Shown here: piece after piece, positions 24,889-33,427 of the stretch | Position numbering within the stretch: the first letter of the stretch is position 1 | Layout: each line of letters starts with the position of its first letter | Source: Thermococcus aggregans | Lineage (GTDB): Archaea > Methanobacteriota_B > Thermococci > Thermococcales > Thermococcaceae | Length of the DNA: 64,000 nucleotides | NCBI RefSeq assembly: GCF_024022995.1 | Contig: NZ_CP099582.1 | Coordinates: 806,001 to 870,000, forward strand | Reading direction: 5' to 3' | The notes under the pieces: generated by a model | Database searches by the model: none | What the model was told of the DNA's origin: nothing | The model's input: only the letters and a program-made list of their open reading frames with translations | Program-made: the position numbers and the translations under genes

Positions 24889-25494
24889 TCATTCGGTTTC
24901 TTCCTCGGGGTAGTATACCACGTAAGGCCCTGTGCTGAGTTTTTTGATTTCTTCTTTTGTAAGGAGCCTGCTCTTAACTTTCTCTCCTATTAACGCACTG
25001 TTTCCAAATGGATCCATAATTTTCACTGTTAAGGGTTTTTTGCCCTCCTTGACTTCCTTGATATAAGCCAATATTTCATCAATTTTCTTTACACTTTCTT
25101 CCTCATTTTCCTGAACTTTAAAGTTCCTGGCCATCAAAAGTGTTTCTCTTGTTCTTTCGAGCACGCCCTCTATATTCGTTACAAAGCCTTGGCTAGCTGG
25201 CCCGGGTTCTATCTTAACTCCAATTTCCTCAAGCTCAATGGTGCCACTTTTACTCCTCACAACTCTCGTGAAAAGGTCTTTCTCCTCCTCTACCCTAACG
25301 GTGTAGAGTTTGGGCTCTCTCTCCTCGAGTATCATAACATCAGCATTTCTGTACCCACACTTCTCACATATTATTGTGGATTCCATTACCTTACCAAAAT
25401 ATGGAATTTCATGAATATGATTAAGGGCTTTTAACGTGTTCTTCCCCCCACATATTGGACAGTTGCCAAGCCTAACCTCCTGTATCTCACTCAT
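24889..25494 (-). CDS. ZPR1-type zinc finger protein
   Basis: A 201-residue single-repeat archaeal ZPR1. The zinc finger is CPICGG near residue 12 paired with CEKCGYRNADVMI near residue 43. The C-terminal half (VTNIEGVLERTRETLLMA, then VKIMDPFGNSALIG) matches the ZPR1 A/B beta-barrel module. Eukaryotic ZPR1 interacts with and helps fold eEF1A; whether the archaeal form does so is not established. Confidence 0.9.
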   Translation of the reverse strand: MSEIQEVRLGNCPICGGKNTLKALNHIHEIPYFGKVMESTIICEKCGYRNADVMILEEREPKLYTVRVEEEKDLFTRVVRSKSGTIELEEIGVKIEPGPASQGFVTNIEGVLERTRETLLMARNFKVQENEEESVKKIDEILAYIKEVKEGKKPLTVKIMDPFGNSALIGEKVKSRLLTKEEIKKLSTGPYVVYYPEEETE

Positions 25495-25555
25495 TTCAAC
25501 TCACCAAGACTAAAAAGAAGGAGGGATTTATAAAGGTAAGGTCAAAAGAAACTTT

Positions 25556-25954
25556 TCAACCCTTGTATATTTTAATGTCCGAAGGAGTAATGAGAATCTT
25601 AATCTCGTGTTTTGCTATTTTTGCAGTCTCCCCTCCCAATGCCTGTGTAATGCCCTTTATCTGTTCAACAACTTTAGCAAGGACATCGGGTTTTGATTCT
25701 AAAGGCGTTAAATCAGCAATAATAATGTTACCTGCTTGTATTTCTTCGGAAATCTTCTCCAAATCGCTGTAACTGGTGACAACAATCTTCTTAACATATC
25801 TAACCTCTGGCTCAACAATTGTCTTCGCTAGAACATCTTCTTCTAAAGGGACAACATCAATTTCACGTCTGATATCTTTCTTCCTTCCTCCCCCAAGTTC
25901 CTTTTTTGGTTCCTTTGTTTCCTCTTTCTTGATAATCTTGTCAAACAATCCCAT
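25556..25954 (-). CDS. sepF: Archaeal SepF cell-division protein
   Basis: A 132-residue protein with a short amphipathic N-terminal helix (MGLFDKIIKKEE), a charged linker rich in Lys and Glu, and a C-terminal SepF core (VRYVKKIVVTSYSDLEKISE, NIIIADLTPLE, then ITQALGGETAKI). SepF anchors FtsZ to the membrane in archaea that use FtsZ. The ATG at 25954 follows GGGGTGAAAAG. FtsZ is not in this window. Confidence 0.88.
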   Translation of the reverse strand: MGLFDKIIKKEETKEPKKELGGGRKKDIRREIDVVPLEEDVLAKTIVEPEVRYVKKIVVTSYSDLEKISEEIQAGNIIIADLTPLESKPDVLAKVVEQIKGITQALGGETAKIAKHEIKILITPSDIKIYKG

Positions 25955-26124
25955 ACTTTTCACCCCAAAAAACATTCTTGACTAAGTTACCTTTTGGTGG
26001 TAGGTCTTTATATTTCTTATGGATAGGACTGCTAATAAGTGCCAAAGAAGTGAGGTATCAAAAAGTGAAGGTATATCTTTTATCGGCCAAAAAATTAAAA
26101 CAAAGTATGTTTCCAGACGAATAA

Positions 26125-26232
26125 TCAAAAAATTTTTGTAAGCGGTTTGGGCACATACCCCCCACCACCTGGGTAAGCCCCCAAATTTCGCTGATCATCT
26201 ATAGAGAAAAACAATTTCCAAAGATGGGTCAT
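26125..26232 (-). CDS. Candidate 35-residue small protein
   Basis: In the otherwise empty 25955-26374 gap, the minus strand has an ATG at 26232 opening a 35-codon frame that ends at a TGA at 26125. It begins MTHLWKLFFSIDDQ and contains AYPGGGGYVPKP. TAGGGGGGAAG lies seven bases before the ATG, and a palindromic TATA (CTTATAAG, 26263-26270) lies at promoter distance. I recognise no family. Against it: the frame is short, and the G-rich segment (TACCC...GGGTA can pair) could instead be part of a structured RNA. Confidence 0.4.
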   Translation of the reverse strand: MTHLWKLFFSIDDQRNLGAYPGGGGYVPKPLTKIF

Positions 26233-26310
26233 GTAACTTCCCCCCTAAATAGTTCCCAGTTACTTATAAGAAAATTGGGGATGAAAAGGGTCAAAATGGC
26301 CGCTTTTATC

Positions 26311-26324
26311 GAAAGGTTTATATA
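26311..26324 (+). promoter_or_regulatory. Histone promoter (BRE/TATA), symmetrical
   Basis: GAAAGG (BRE) followed by TTTATATA (26317-26324) gives a strong archaeal promoter about 55 bases before the histone ATG. The whole element AAAGGT-TTATAT-ACCTTT (26313-26330) is an inverted repeat with a BRE-like arm on each side of the TATA core, so it could also fire toward the minus strand. Confidence 0.7.
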
Positions 26325-26374
26325 CCTTTAATTCAAAAAATAAGAATGAAGAATTTCCCAAGGAGGTGTTGTGA

Positions 26375-26578
26375 ATGGCTGAGTTGCCAATTGCCCCAAT
26401 TGACAGGTTGATTAGAAAGGCCGGTGCTGAGAGAGTAAGTGAAGAAGCAGCAAAGATACTCGCCGAGTACCTTGAAGAATACGCAGTTGAAATCGGAAAG
26501 AAGGCCGTTGAGTTCGCCAGACACGCAGGCAGAAAGACCGTCAAAGCCGAAGACATTAAGCTCGCTATCAAGGCTTGA
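26375..26578 (+). CDS. Archaeal histone
   Basis: A 67-residue minimal histone fold without tails. It opens [20 protein letters not shown] and ends [17 protein letters not shown], matching the Thermococcus/Pyrococcus histones. Dimers wrap DNA and stack into extended hypernucleosomes. Translation signals are strong (AAGGAGGTG eight bases before the ATG), as expected for an abundant protein. Thermococcales usually have two histone genes; the other is not in this window. Confidence 0.97.
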   Translation: MAELPIAPIDRLIRKAGAERVSEEAAKILAEYLEEYAVEIGKKAVEFARHAGRKTVKAEDIKLAIKA

Positions 26579-26580
26579 AA

Positions 26581-26606
26581 GCCTTTTCCTTCTTTTGTCT
26601 TTTCTA
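26581..26606 (+). terminator. T-rich histone terminator
   Basis: Directly after the histone stop comes a pyrimidine-rich stretch (CCTTTTCCTTCTTTTGTCTTTT) with three runs of four T, typical of archaeal intrinsic termination. It also serves as the 3' flank of the convergent phosphoesterase gene. Confidence 0.45.
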
Positions 26607-27122
26607 TTACGGATATTTCCACTGTGTTTCCCAAGGCTTGTAGATGTCAAATTTGAAGCGTTCTCCAGTCACTTTGCCAACAAGGAAAGTTGGATCGCTC
26701 ATTCTTGGAACCGTTGGGGAGCCAGGGTTAAGGAGGTGTATTCTTTTTCCCATGTACTCGTAGCTTTTGTAAAAGAACCTGTGCGTATGGCCAAAAATTA
26801 GCAGATCAACTCCCATATCAAGGGCTTTGTATTTGAGGGTCTGCTCATCCATGCTAAGAAATTGATGACCGTGTATAACTCCCACTTTCAAGTCTTCAAT
26901 TCCCAGAATTTTCTCTTCTGGAAAGATTGGCTTGTCGAGATTCCCTCTGGCCACAACCACAGGCGCTATTTCTCTAAGGACATCAAAAACCTCTGGAGCA
27001 GTTAAATCCCCCGCGTGGATAATCAGCTCCACTCCCTCTTTTCTAAAAACATCAAAAATTAAATCGGGAAGATAGGAAGTCTTGTCAGGATAGTGCGTAT
27101 CGCTGAGTATTCCTATTTTCAT
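26607..27122 (-). CDS. YfcE/MJ0936-type metallophosphoesterase
   Basis: A 171-residue calcineurin-like phosphoesterase with the full metal set: ILSDTHYP, HAGDLTAPEV, ARGNLDKP (the N-D variant of GNCD), VIHGHQ and FGHTHRFF. The family hydrolyses phosphodiesters in vitro; physiological targets are unsettled. The ATG at 27122 follows GGGGGAAG. TFB ends 17 bases upstream on the same strand, so it may belong to the Gar1-TFB transcript. Confidence 0.9.
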   Translation of the reverse strand: MKIGILSDTHYPDKTSYLPDLIFDVFRKEGVELIIHAGDLTAPEVFDVLREIAPVVVARGNLDKPIFPEEKILGIEDLKVGVIHGHQFLSMDEQTLKYKALDMGVDLLIFGHTHRFFYKSYEYMGKRIHLLNPGSPTVPRMSDPTFLVGKVTGERFKFDIYKPWETQWKYP

Positions 27123-27138
27123 ATCTTCCCCCACTAGC

Positions 27139-28059
27139 TTAAGTGGGGATGCGTATATTAAGTTTTTCTACAAGTTCTTTATATCTGTTCCTCACTGTAA
27201 CTTCAGTCACTCTCGCAACTTCTGCTACTTCCCTTTGGGTCATCTTTTCTCCTTCAAGAAGGCTCGCTATATAAATAGCAGCCGCAGCTATTCCAGTCGG
27301 TCCTTTTCCGCTTGTAAGCCCTTTTTCAATTGCCTGCTTTAATATCTTTACGGCCCTTCTTTTTGTCTTTTCATTTATTCCAAGCTGATCGCCAAAGCGC
27401 ATAACGTAGTCAATGGGGCTGGTTGGCCGTAGCCGAAGATTGAGTTCCCTAGCCAGATATCTGTAACTCCGTCCAATCTCCTTTTTATCAACTTTTGAAA
27501 CATCTTCTATCTCATCTAATGTTCTGGGCGCATTTGCAATCCTACACGCTGCATAAAGACATGCAGAGACCATTCCCTCTATGGATCGTCCTCTAACTAG
27601 CTTATTGATGACAGCCTTTCTGTACAAAACTGCCCCGATTTCCCTTATATTCCTAGGAAGCCCCAGCTGAGAACCCATCCTATCAAGTTCGCTCAAGGCG
27701 AATGCAAGATTTCTATCTATGGCATCGCTTATCCTCATTCTCCTCTGCCACATTCTAAGACGGTATATCTTTGCTCTAACACCCCCAGAGATATCGCTTC
27801 CATGAATGTCTTTATTTCTCCAATCTATATCTGTAGAAAGCCCCTTATCATGGAGCATTACAGTTTCCGGTGCCCCCACTCTGGAGCGCTTCTCCCTTTG
27901 TCCGGGCTCAAATGCCCTCCATTCTGGTCCCAAATCCATAATGTCTTCGTCCAAAACATATCCGCACTCGGAACAAACAATCTCGGCCCTGCTTGGATCA
28001 TAGATCAAGCTCTCCGAGCCACAAACAGGGCATCTTTTAATACCCCCAAATTGAGTCAA
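27139..28059 (-). CDS. tfb: Transcription initiation factor TFB
   Basis: A 306-residue TFIIB homologue. The zinc ribbon is C10/C13 and C29/C32; the B-reader is [20 protein letters not shown]; two cyclin repeats follow. The C-terminal helix-turn-helix [20 protein letters not shown] contacts the BRE. It recruits RNA polymerase to TBP-bound promoters. Thermococcales often have two TFBs; this Gar1-linked copy has an insertion ([17 protein letters not shown]) not expected in the classic Pyrococcus TFB, so the paralogue number is left open. The start is TTG at 28059 with GGGGGTGA upstream, six bases after the Gar1 gene. Confidence 0.94.
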   Translation of the reverse strand: MTQFGGIKRCPVCGSESLIYDPSRAEIVCSECGYVLDEDIMDLGPEWRAFEPGQREKRSRVGAPETVMLHDKGLSTDIDWRNKDIHGSDISGGVRAKIYRLRMWQRRMRISDAIDRNLAFALSELDRMGSQLGLPRNIREIGAVLYRKAVINKLVRGRSIEGMVSACLYAACRIANAPRTLDEIEDVSKVDKKEIGRSYRYLARELNLRLRPTSPIDYVMRFGDQLGINEKTKRRAVKILKQAIEKGLTSGKGPTGIAAAAIYIASLLEGEKMTQREVAEVARVTEVTVRNRYKELVEKLNIRIPT

Positions 28060-28065
28060 AAATTT

Positions 28066-28389
28066 TCACCCCCTCTTCTGGGGGGCAGGGCGCTTCTTCT
28101 TGGCTTTTTTGCCATGTTTTTTGCCCGTTTTAGAACCTGTTTTAGAAGAGGCTTTCTTTTTCTTTCGTTCATCGATGTATAAAACCTCTCCAACATATTT
28201 CTGAGGATCTTTAACACGAGGTTTTACGGCAACATAGGGATAATTAACTGGACCAAAAACATCCTTAACAGTTCCAACGAGCTGAAGATTCTTATCTACT
28301 ACAGGATCGTTTAGCATAGGTACGAAGTCTGAACGAAGTATCAAGAAACCCTGTTTGGCATAGTGAGAAACCTTGCCTAGACGCTTCAT
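28066..28389 (-). CDS. gar1: H/ACA ribonucleoprotein subunit Gar1
   Basis: A 107-residue protein with the Gar1 six-stranded barrel (MKRLGKVSHYAKQGFLILRS, then LVGTVKDVFGPVNYPYVAVK) and a very basic C-terminal tail rich in Lys, Gly and Ser. Gar1 joins Cbf5, Nop10 and L7Ae in guide-RNA-directed pseudouridylation and controls substrate turnover. Its pairing with TFB in one operon is widespread in Euryarchaeota. Confidence 0.93.
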   Translation of the reverse strand: MKRLGKVSHYAKQGFLILRSDFVPMLNDPVVDKNLQLVGTVKDVFGPVNYPYVAVKPRVKDPQKYVGEVLYIDERKKKKASSKTGSKTGKKHGKKAKKKRPAPQKRG

Positions 28390-28505
28390 AGCCCCACCCC
28401 AATCGAAAATCCTTTAAATGTGTATGCCCCGACCTATTTAAACTTTTCTCAAAACCACAGCGAGTAGTAAAACTTAGAAGAAAAATTTTTAAGCATCGGG
28501 TGCTT

Positions 28506-28515
28506 TTCCACTGGA
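28506..28515. promoter_or_regulatory. ORB-like element upstream of TIP49
   Basis: TTTTCCACTGGAAA here gives, on the minus strand, TTTCCAGTGGAAAA, which agrees with the core of archaeal origin recognition boxes (TTCCAGTGGAAAC). It shares the TTCCNNTGGA pattern with three sites at 30040-30206. It lies 80 bases in front of the TIP49 ATG. Binding by Orc1/Cdc6 is inference. Confidence 0.5.
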
Positions 28516-28595
28516 AATTTCTGTAACGTTAACCTTTTAAATACTTAGCATTTTAACTACAAACGGTTTCTAAAGGATTTGGAGGTGGCGGAGAG

Positions 28596-29921
28596 ATGCC
28601 ACTTATTGAAGAAGTTGCAACCCACAGATTTGAGAGAATCGGCAGTCATTCTCACATAAAGGGGCTCGGATTAGACGAGAACGGCAAGGCTAAATTTATT
28701 GCAGATGGAATGGTAGGACAAATAAGAGCAAGAGAGGCGGCAGGGATTGCTGTCAAGCTCATAAAGAAAGGAAAGTTGGCAGGCAAAGGGATTCTCCTTG
28801 CAGGTCCTACAGGAAGTGGAAAAACTGCCATTGCAATGGGTATAGCAAGAGAACTTGGAGAAGACGTGCCTTTTGTTCAGATTTCTGGAAGCGAAATATA
28901 TTCTGCGGAGATTAAAAAGACCGAATTCTTAAAGCAGGCTTTGAGAAGGGCAATTGGAGTAAGGATAAGTGAAGAGAGAAAAGTCTATGAAGGAAAAGTA
29001 GAAAGAATACAGGTTAACAAAACTAAACATCCCTTTAACCCGTACATAGAAATTCCCGAATCCGTTGTAATTACTCTAAAGACCAAAGATGATGAAAAAA
29101 CCATTAGGGCTGGAAGAGAAATAGCATATCGGCTCTTAGAGATGGGTGTAGAAGAGGGAGACGTAATCCAAATTGACGCAGAAACGGGTAGAATATCAAA
29201 ACTTGGAACAACAAAAGAAGAGGAAGGGCTATTCTTTAAGAAAAAGACCGAAATGCCAAGTGGGCCAGTGCTCAAGATTAAGGAATTCACATATACTGTA
29301 ACCCTTCATGATCTAGACCTTGTAAACAGCCGTGCTGGTGGAATATTCAGCATCTTCTTTGGAGGAGGCCTTGAAATTACGGACGAGATAAGAGAGAAAG
29401 TTGACGAGACCATAAAACAGTGGATAGAGGAAGGAAAAGCAATTCTTGTACCTGGAGTGCTCTTCATAGACGAATGCCACATGCTCGATATAGAGGCGTT
29501 TTCATTCCTTGCGAGGGCTATGGAAAACGAGCTAGCTCCAATCCTTATCCTGGCAACCAACAGAGGCATTACAAAGGTAAGGGGAACTGACTTAGAATCA
29601 CCTCACGGAATCCCAATAGACATGCTCGACAGATTGCTGATAATCAACACTGAGCCCTATAAGAAAGAGGAAATTAAGGAAATCGTGAAGATAAGGGCCA
29701 GAGAAGAGGGTATAGAGATTTCAGAAGATGCCGTAGAGTATCTAGCGGAACTTGGAGAAAAGACAAGTCTAAGGTATGCAGTTCAACTTTTAGCCCCCGC
29801 AAGCATCTTGGCTGGCGATAAGAAGGTAGAAAAAGAGCACGTCGAGAAAGCGAAGCAATATTTCGCCGACATAAAGAGAAGTACGGAATATGTTCAAAAT
29901 CTTGAAGGAATGCTCCGCTGA
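28596..29921 (+). CDS. RuvB-like AAA+ ATPase (TIP49/Pontin-Reptin family)
   Basis: A 441-residue AAA+ protein. It opens with the TIP49 signature THRFERIGSHSHIKGLGLDE, has Walker A GPTGSGKTAIA, the RuvBL-specific insertion domain (about residues 120-240), Walker B VLFIDECHMLD, sensor 1 ILATNRGI and an arginine-rich sensor 2 helix (TSLRYAVQLLAPASILA). Eukaryotic relatives act as hexameric chaperones in snoRNP assembly and chromatin remodelling. It sits between Gar1/TFB and Orc1/Cdc6, a suggestive place for either role. GGAGGTGG precedes the ATG. Confidence 0.94.
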   Translation: MPLIEEVATHRFERIGSHSHIKGLGLDENGKAKFIADGMVGQIRAREAAGIAVKLIKKGKLAGKGILLAGPTGSGKTAIAMGIARELGEDVPFVQISGSEIYSAEIKKTEFLKQALRRAIGVRISEERKVYEGKVERIQVNKTKHPFNPYIEIPESVVITLKTKDDEKTIRAGREIAYRLLEMGVEEGDVIQIDAETGRISKLGTTKEEEGLFFKKKTEMPSGPVLKIKEFTYTVTLHDLDLVNSRAGGIFSIFFGGGLEITDEIREKVDETIKQWIEEGKAILVPGVLFIDECHMLDIEAFSFLARAMENELAPILILATNRGITKVRGTDLESPHGIPIDMLDRLLIINTEPYKKEEIKEIVKIRAREEGIEISEDAVEYLAELGEKTSLRYAVQLLAPASILAGDKKVEKEHVEKAKQYFADIKRSTEYVQNLEGMLR

Positions 29922-30214
29922 GCTTTTTTCATTTATAAACTTACTTCCAAGTCTAAATATTTTTAAAGACCCCTCGAATTTTAGTCATAAAGTTGCTCAA
30001 CAAAGCATATATACTCCTGACTATAATTTATGGAATGCCTTCCTCTGGATCGTCTGCTTCCGGTGGAGACCTTTTAAAAGGTGTCAAAATTAGATGAATT
30101 AAAATAGAAATAATGCAAACATTTGACACAAATTATGCTATAATAACCAGGAAAAAATAAATAATTGATCAAATTGACAAGAATTTAATGTATTTCCAAT
30201 GGAGGGAACGGGAA
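29922..30214. other. oriC: Presumed chromosomal replication origin (oriC)
   Basis: This non-coding gap upstream of orc1/cdc6 matches the mapped origin position in Pyrococcus, where cdc6-DP1-DP2 follow directly. It contains an AT-rich stretch (30083-30190) suited to unwinding, and three TTCCNNTGGA elements at 30040-30049, 30058-30067 and 30194-30203. The second (TTCCGGTGGAGAC) differs from the ORB core at two bases. A 14-bp perfect palindrome ACCTTTTAAAAGGT lies at 30069-30082, and GTGTCAAA (30081-30088) is repeated inverted at 30122-30129. Origin activity is inferred; some Thermococcus grow without a defined origin. Confidence 0.75.
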
Positions 30215-31477
30215 ATGCTACAAGAAGGACAGACTAACCTGAGATCACTTTTTGAAAAATATCTCCATACACAAAGGATCTTCAAAAACAAGGATGTTTT
30301 AAGGCACAGCTACACTCCCCGAGAACTTCCCCATAGAAGGGAGCAGATAGAAACTCTCGTTCACATACTTGTTCCCGTTTTGAGGGGGGAGACGCCTTCA
30401 AACATCTTTGTGTATGGAAAGACTGGAACTGGAAAGACAGTAACCGTTAGGTATGTAACAGAAGATTTAATGAGGATATCCCAAAAATATGACGTTCCGG
30501 TGGATGTTATTTATCTTAACTGTGAAATCGTCGATACCCAATATCGAGTTTTAGCAAATATCGTAAACCACTTTAAAGAAGAAAGCGGCATAGAGGTTCC
30601 TCTTGTAGGATGGCCCACTGATGAAGTTTACGCAAAGTTAAAGAAAGTGCTGGATATGAAAGAGCGCTTTGTAATAATAGTTCTGGACGAGATAGACAAG
30701 CTGGTTAAAAAGAGCGGCGATGACATTCTTTATTCCCTGACAAGAATAAATACAGAACTCAAAAAAGCAAAGGTAAGCATAATAGGAATATCAAACGACC
30801 TGAGGTTTAAAGAGTATCTCGACCCAAGAGTTCTATCAAGTTTAAGCGAAGAGGAAGTTGTTTTCCCGCCATACGATGCCAATCAGCTGAGGGATATTCT
30901 CATGCAGAGGGCTCAAGAAGCTTTTTACGAAGGGGTATTGGATGAGGCTGTTGTTCCCCTCTGTGCCGCTTTGGCTGCGAGAGAGCACGGAGACGCAAGA
31001 AGGGCTTTAGACCTGCTAAGGGTAAGCGGGGAAATTGCAGAGAGGGAAATGGCACCAAAAGTTACTGAAAAGCACGTATGGAAAGCTCAAGAAAAAATAG
31101 AGCAGGACACCATGGAAGAAGTTATTAAAACCCTTCCTCTGCATTCAAAGATTCTGCTTTATGCAATAGTTCTTCTCGATGAAAACGGAGAATTACCAGC
31201 AAATACGGGGGACGTTTACTCCGTTTACAAAGACCTCTGTGATTACCTCGATCTTGAGCCCTTAACTCAGAGGAGAATAAGTGATTTGATAAATGAGCTC
31301 GATATGCTCGGTATAATCAACGCCAAGGTCGTCAGCAAGGGTCGATACGGAAGAACAAAAGAGATAAGGCTCAACATAACACCCTATAAAGTTAAAAACA
31401 TTTACCGCTTTGAAGAGACATTGAGACCGTTAATATCAGTTAGCATGCTTAAGCAGAGGAGGTTGTTCTATGGATGA
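30215..31477 (+). CDS. cdc6: Orc1/Cdc6 origin-binding initiator
   Basis: A 420-residue AAA+ initiator. After the family opening LRHSYTPRELPHRREQIETL come Walker A YGKTGTGKTVTVRY, Walker B IIVLDEIDKLV, sensor 1 IGISNDLRF and sensor 2 EHGDARRALDLLR; a winged-helix DNA-binding domain fills the last roughly 110 residues. It binds ORB elements and helps load MCM. The ATG at 30215 is preferred: an in-frame ATG at 30188 would add nine residues encoded by the ORB-like sequence itself, and GAGGGAACGGG sits just before 30215. It overlaps DP1 by eight bases. Confidence 0.95.
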   Translation: MLQEGQTNLRSLFEKYLHTQRIFKNKDVLRHSYTPRELPHRREQIETLVHILVPVLRGETPSNIFVYGKTGTGKTVTVRYVTEDLMRISQKYDVPVDVIYLNCEIVDTQYRVLANIVNHFKEESGIEVPLVGWPTDEVYAKLKKVLDMKERFVIIVLDEIDKLVKKSGDDILYSLTRINTELKKAKVSIIGISNDLRFKEYLDPRVLSSLSEEEVVFPPYDANQLRDILMQRAQEAFYEGVLDEAVVPLCAALAAREHGDARRALDLLRVSGEIAEREMAPKVTEKHVWKAQEKIEQDTMEEVIKTLPLHSKILLYAIVLLDENGELPANTGDVYSVYKDLCDYLDLEPLTQRRISDLINELDMLGIINAKVVSKGRYGRTKEIRLNITPYKVKNIYRFEETLRPLISVSMLKQRRLFYG

Positions 31478-33416
31478 ATTCGTGAGGGGTTTGATGTCAA
31501 ACAACTATCTAATAACTCCCCCTGCATATTTTCTCTTGTCCGAGCACTATAACAAGGATTTTGCCCTACCGGAGCTTATAAAATTCGCAAAGGCAAAGGG
31601 GACTTTTATAATAGATGAAACCCTTGCGGAGGAATTTTTAGAGTCCAAAGGGATCCTAATAAAACCAAAACACCTAGAGAAGTTCATAATGGACAAAAAA
31701 ACTGAAGAAAAAACTGCAGAGGAGCAAACTTTAGAAATTCCCGAAACTACGGAAGTTGAAGAAACTCCAACCTCCGTAAGTACCCCCGTAAGTGAAGCGA
31801 TAGAAGAAGTAGAAGAAATAGAGGAACCCCAAAATACGCCCGAAACCCAAGAAGTCGTCATGGCTGAAGTTTCTGAAGAGTCTCTAGTAGAGGAAATAGA
31901 AGAAAGCGAAGAGCTGGAGGAAGAAGAGGAACTGGAGGAGTCCTTTGAAGTCAATGGCGAGGAAAACGGAGAAAACGGGGAAGTCAAAAGAAAGGTCGTC
32001 TTTGAAGAGTACGGAGTTCCCATCGTAGGTGAAGAAGAGCTACCCGAAGAGGAAGAGAAAACTTACTCTGTTTATGTCGATTTTAAGGTTTCTCCGAAAG
32101 AAGGGTTTGAATTCATTGCAGAGAAAATAGAGCCAGACTTTAAGGTCAAGTTCGATGTGAAAAACATCAAGCTTAAGCCTCCAAAGGCTAAAAATGGAAC
32201 CACCAAAGAAGGAGAGATTATTGTTAAGGTCTATGAAAACTACTTCAAGAGCAGACTTAAGAAGATTAGAAGAATACTGCGCGAAAATCCTGAAGTTTCT
32301 GGAGTTATCGATATAGGAAAGCTTAGCTACATAAATCCCGAAGGAGATGTAACGATTATAGGGCTTGTAAACTCAAAAAGAGAAACGAGAAACGGCTATA
32401 TGTTTGAAGTTGAAGACTTAACAGGAATAATAAAAGTCTTCATAGGAAGAGACAAAGAAGACTACAAAAAGGCTTTTGAAATAATGCCAGACAGCGTAGT
32501 GGCGTTTAAGGGAAGATACTCAAAGAGAGGAATATTCTTTGCAGAAAACATATACCTTCCAGACGTTCCGATGTATAAACGGGAGAAACCACCGCTGGAA
32601 GAGAAAGTGTACGCTGTTTTGATAAGCGATATTCACGTTGGGAGCACCAAATTCTGTGAGAAAGCATTCATGAAGTTTTTAGAGTGGTTAAATGGAAATG
32701 TAAACACAAAGGCCGAGGAGGAGATAGTAAGCAGGATAAAGTACCTCATAATAGCTGGAGATGTCGTAGATGGAATAGGCATATATCCAGGTCAATACAA
32801 CGAACTCAGCATACCAGATATTTTTGACCAATATGAAGCCCTCGCTAACCTGCTTTCCAACGTCCCCGAGCATATAACAATGTTTATTGGGCCCGGAAAC
32901 CACGATGCCGCAAGGACAGCTCTTCCACAGCCCGAATTCTACAAAGAATACGCAAAGCCCCTTTACGAACTGAAGAATGCCATCATAATAAGCAATCCAG
33001 CCGTTATAGATTTGCACGGAAGAGAGTTCCTCGTTGCTCATGGTAGGGGAATAGAGGACGTTGTTAGCTACGTTCCAAATATGAGCCACCACAATCCCAT
33101 AAAGCCTATGGTAGAGCTTTTGAAACTAAGGCATTTAGCCCCAACTTTTGGAGGAAAAGTCCCAATAGCTCCCGATCTAGAAGACTTACTTGTCATTGAA
33201 AGCGTGCCCGACGTAGTGCATATGGGTCACGTCCACGTTTTGGACTACCAGATATACCGGGGCGTTTTCCTACTAAACTCCGCAACGTGGCAGGCTCAAA
33301 CGGAGTTCCAGAAGATGGTTAATATCGTCCCAACTCCAGCTAAAGTCCCAATTATAGATGTAGATACTGCCAGGCTAAGAATGATAGTTGACTTTAGTAA
33401 GTGGTGTGATGTTTGA
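31470..33416 (+). CDS. DNA polymerase D small subunit (DP1), 3'-5' exonuclease
   Basis: A 648-residue subunit. Residues about 75-190 are a long Glu-rich disordered linker; an OB-fold domain follows (VTIIGLVNSKRETRNGYMFE). The C-terminal calcineurin-like phosphoesterase domain has the complete Mre11-like metal set: LISDIHVGS, AGDVVDG, GPGNHDAAR, VAHGRGIEDV and MGHVHVLDY. It gives proofreading and binds the C-terminus of DP2. Its start lies inside the end of cdc6, and DP2 begins 11 bases after its stop, so all three are made from one transcript. Confidence 0.95.
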   Translation: MDEFVRGLMSNNYLITPPAYFLLSEHYNKDFALPELIKFAKAKGTFIIDETLAEEFLESKGILIKPKHLEKFIMDKKTEEKTAEEQTLEIPETTEVEETPTSVSTPVSEAIEEVEEIEEPQNTPETQEVVMAEVSEESLVEEIEESEELEEEEELEESFEVNGEENGENGEVKRKVVFEEYGVPIVGEEELPEEEEKTYSVYVDFKVSPKEGFEFIAEKIEPDFKVKFDVKNIKLKPPKAKNGTTKEGEIIVKVYENYFKSRLKKIRRILRENPEVSGVIDIGKLSYINPEGDVTIIGLVNSKRETRNGYMFEVEDLTGIIKVFIGRDKEDYKKAFEIMPDSVVAFKGRYSKRGIFFAENIYLPDVPMYKREKPPLEEKVYAVLISDIHVGSTKFCEKAFMKFLEWLNGNVNTKAEEEIVSRIKYLIIAGDVVDGIGIYPGQYNELSIPDIFDQYEALANLLSNVPEHITMFIGPGNHDAARTALPQPEFYKEYAKPLYELKNAIIISNPAVIDLHGREFLVAHGRGIEDVVSYVPNMSHHNPIKPMVELLKLRHLAPTFGGKVPIAPDLEDLLVIESVPDVVHMGHVHVLDYQIYRGVFLLNSATWQAQTEFQKMVNIVPTPAKVPIIDVDTARLRMIVDFSKWCDV

Positions 33417-33427
33417 GGTGAAATAAC

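Noticed and set aside
26150-26210. C/D-box or H/ACA guide RNA in the G-rich gap segment
   Set aside because: GATGATC is near a C box but lacks the full RTGATGA, and no matching D box or k-turn with a guide was found.
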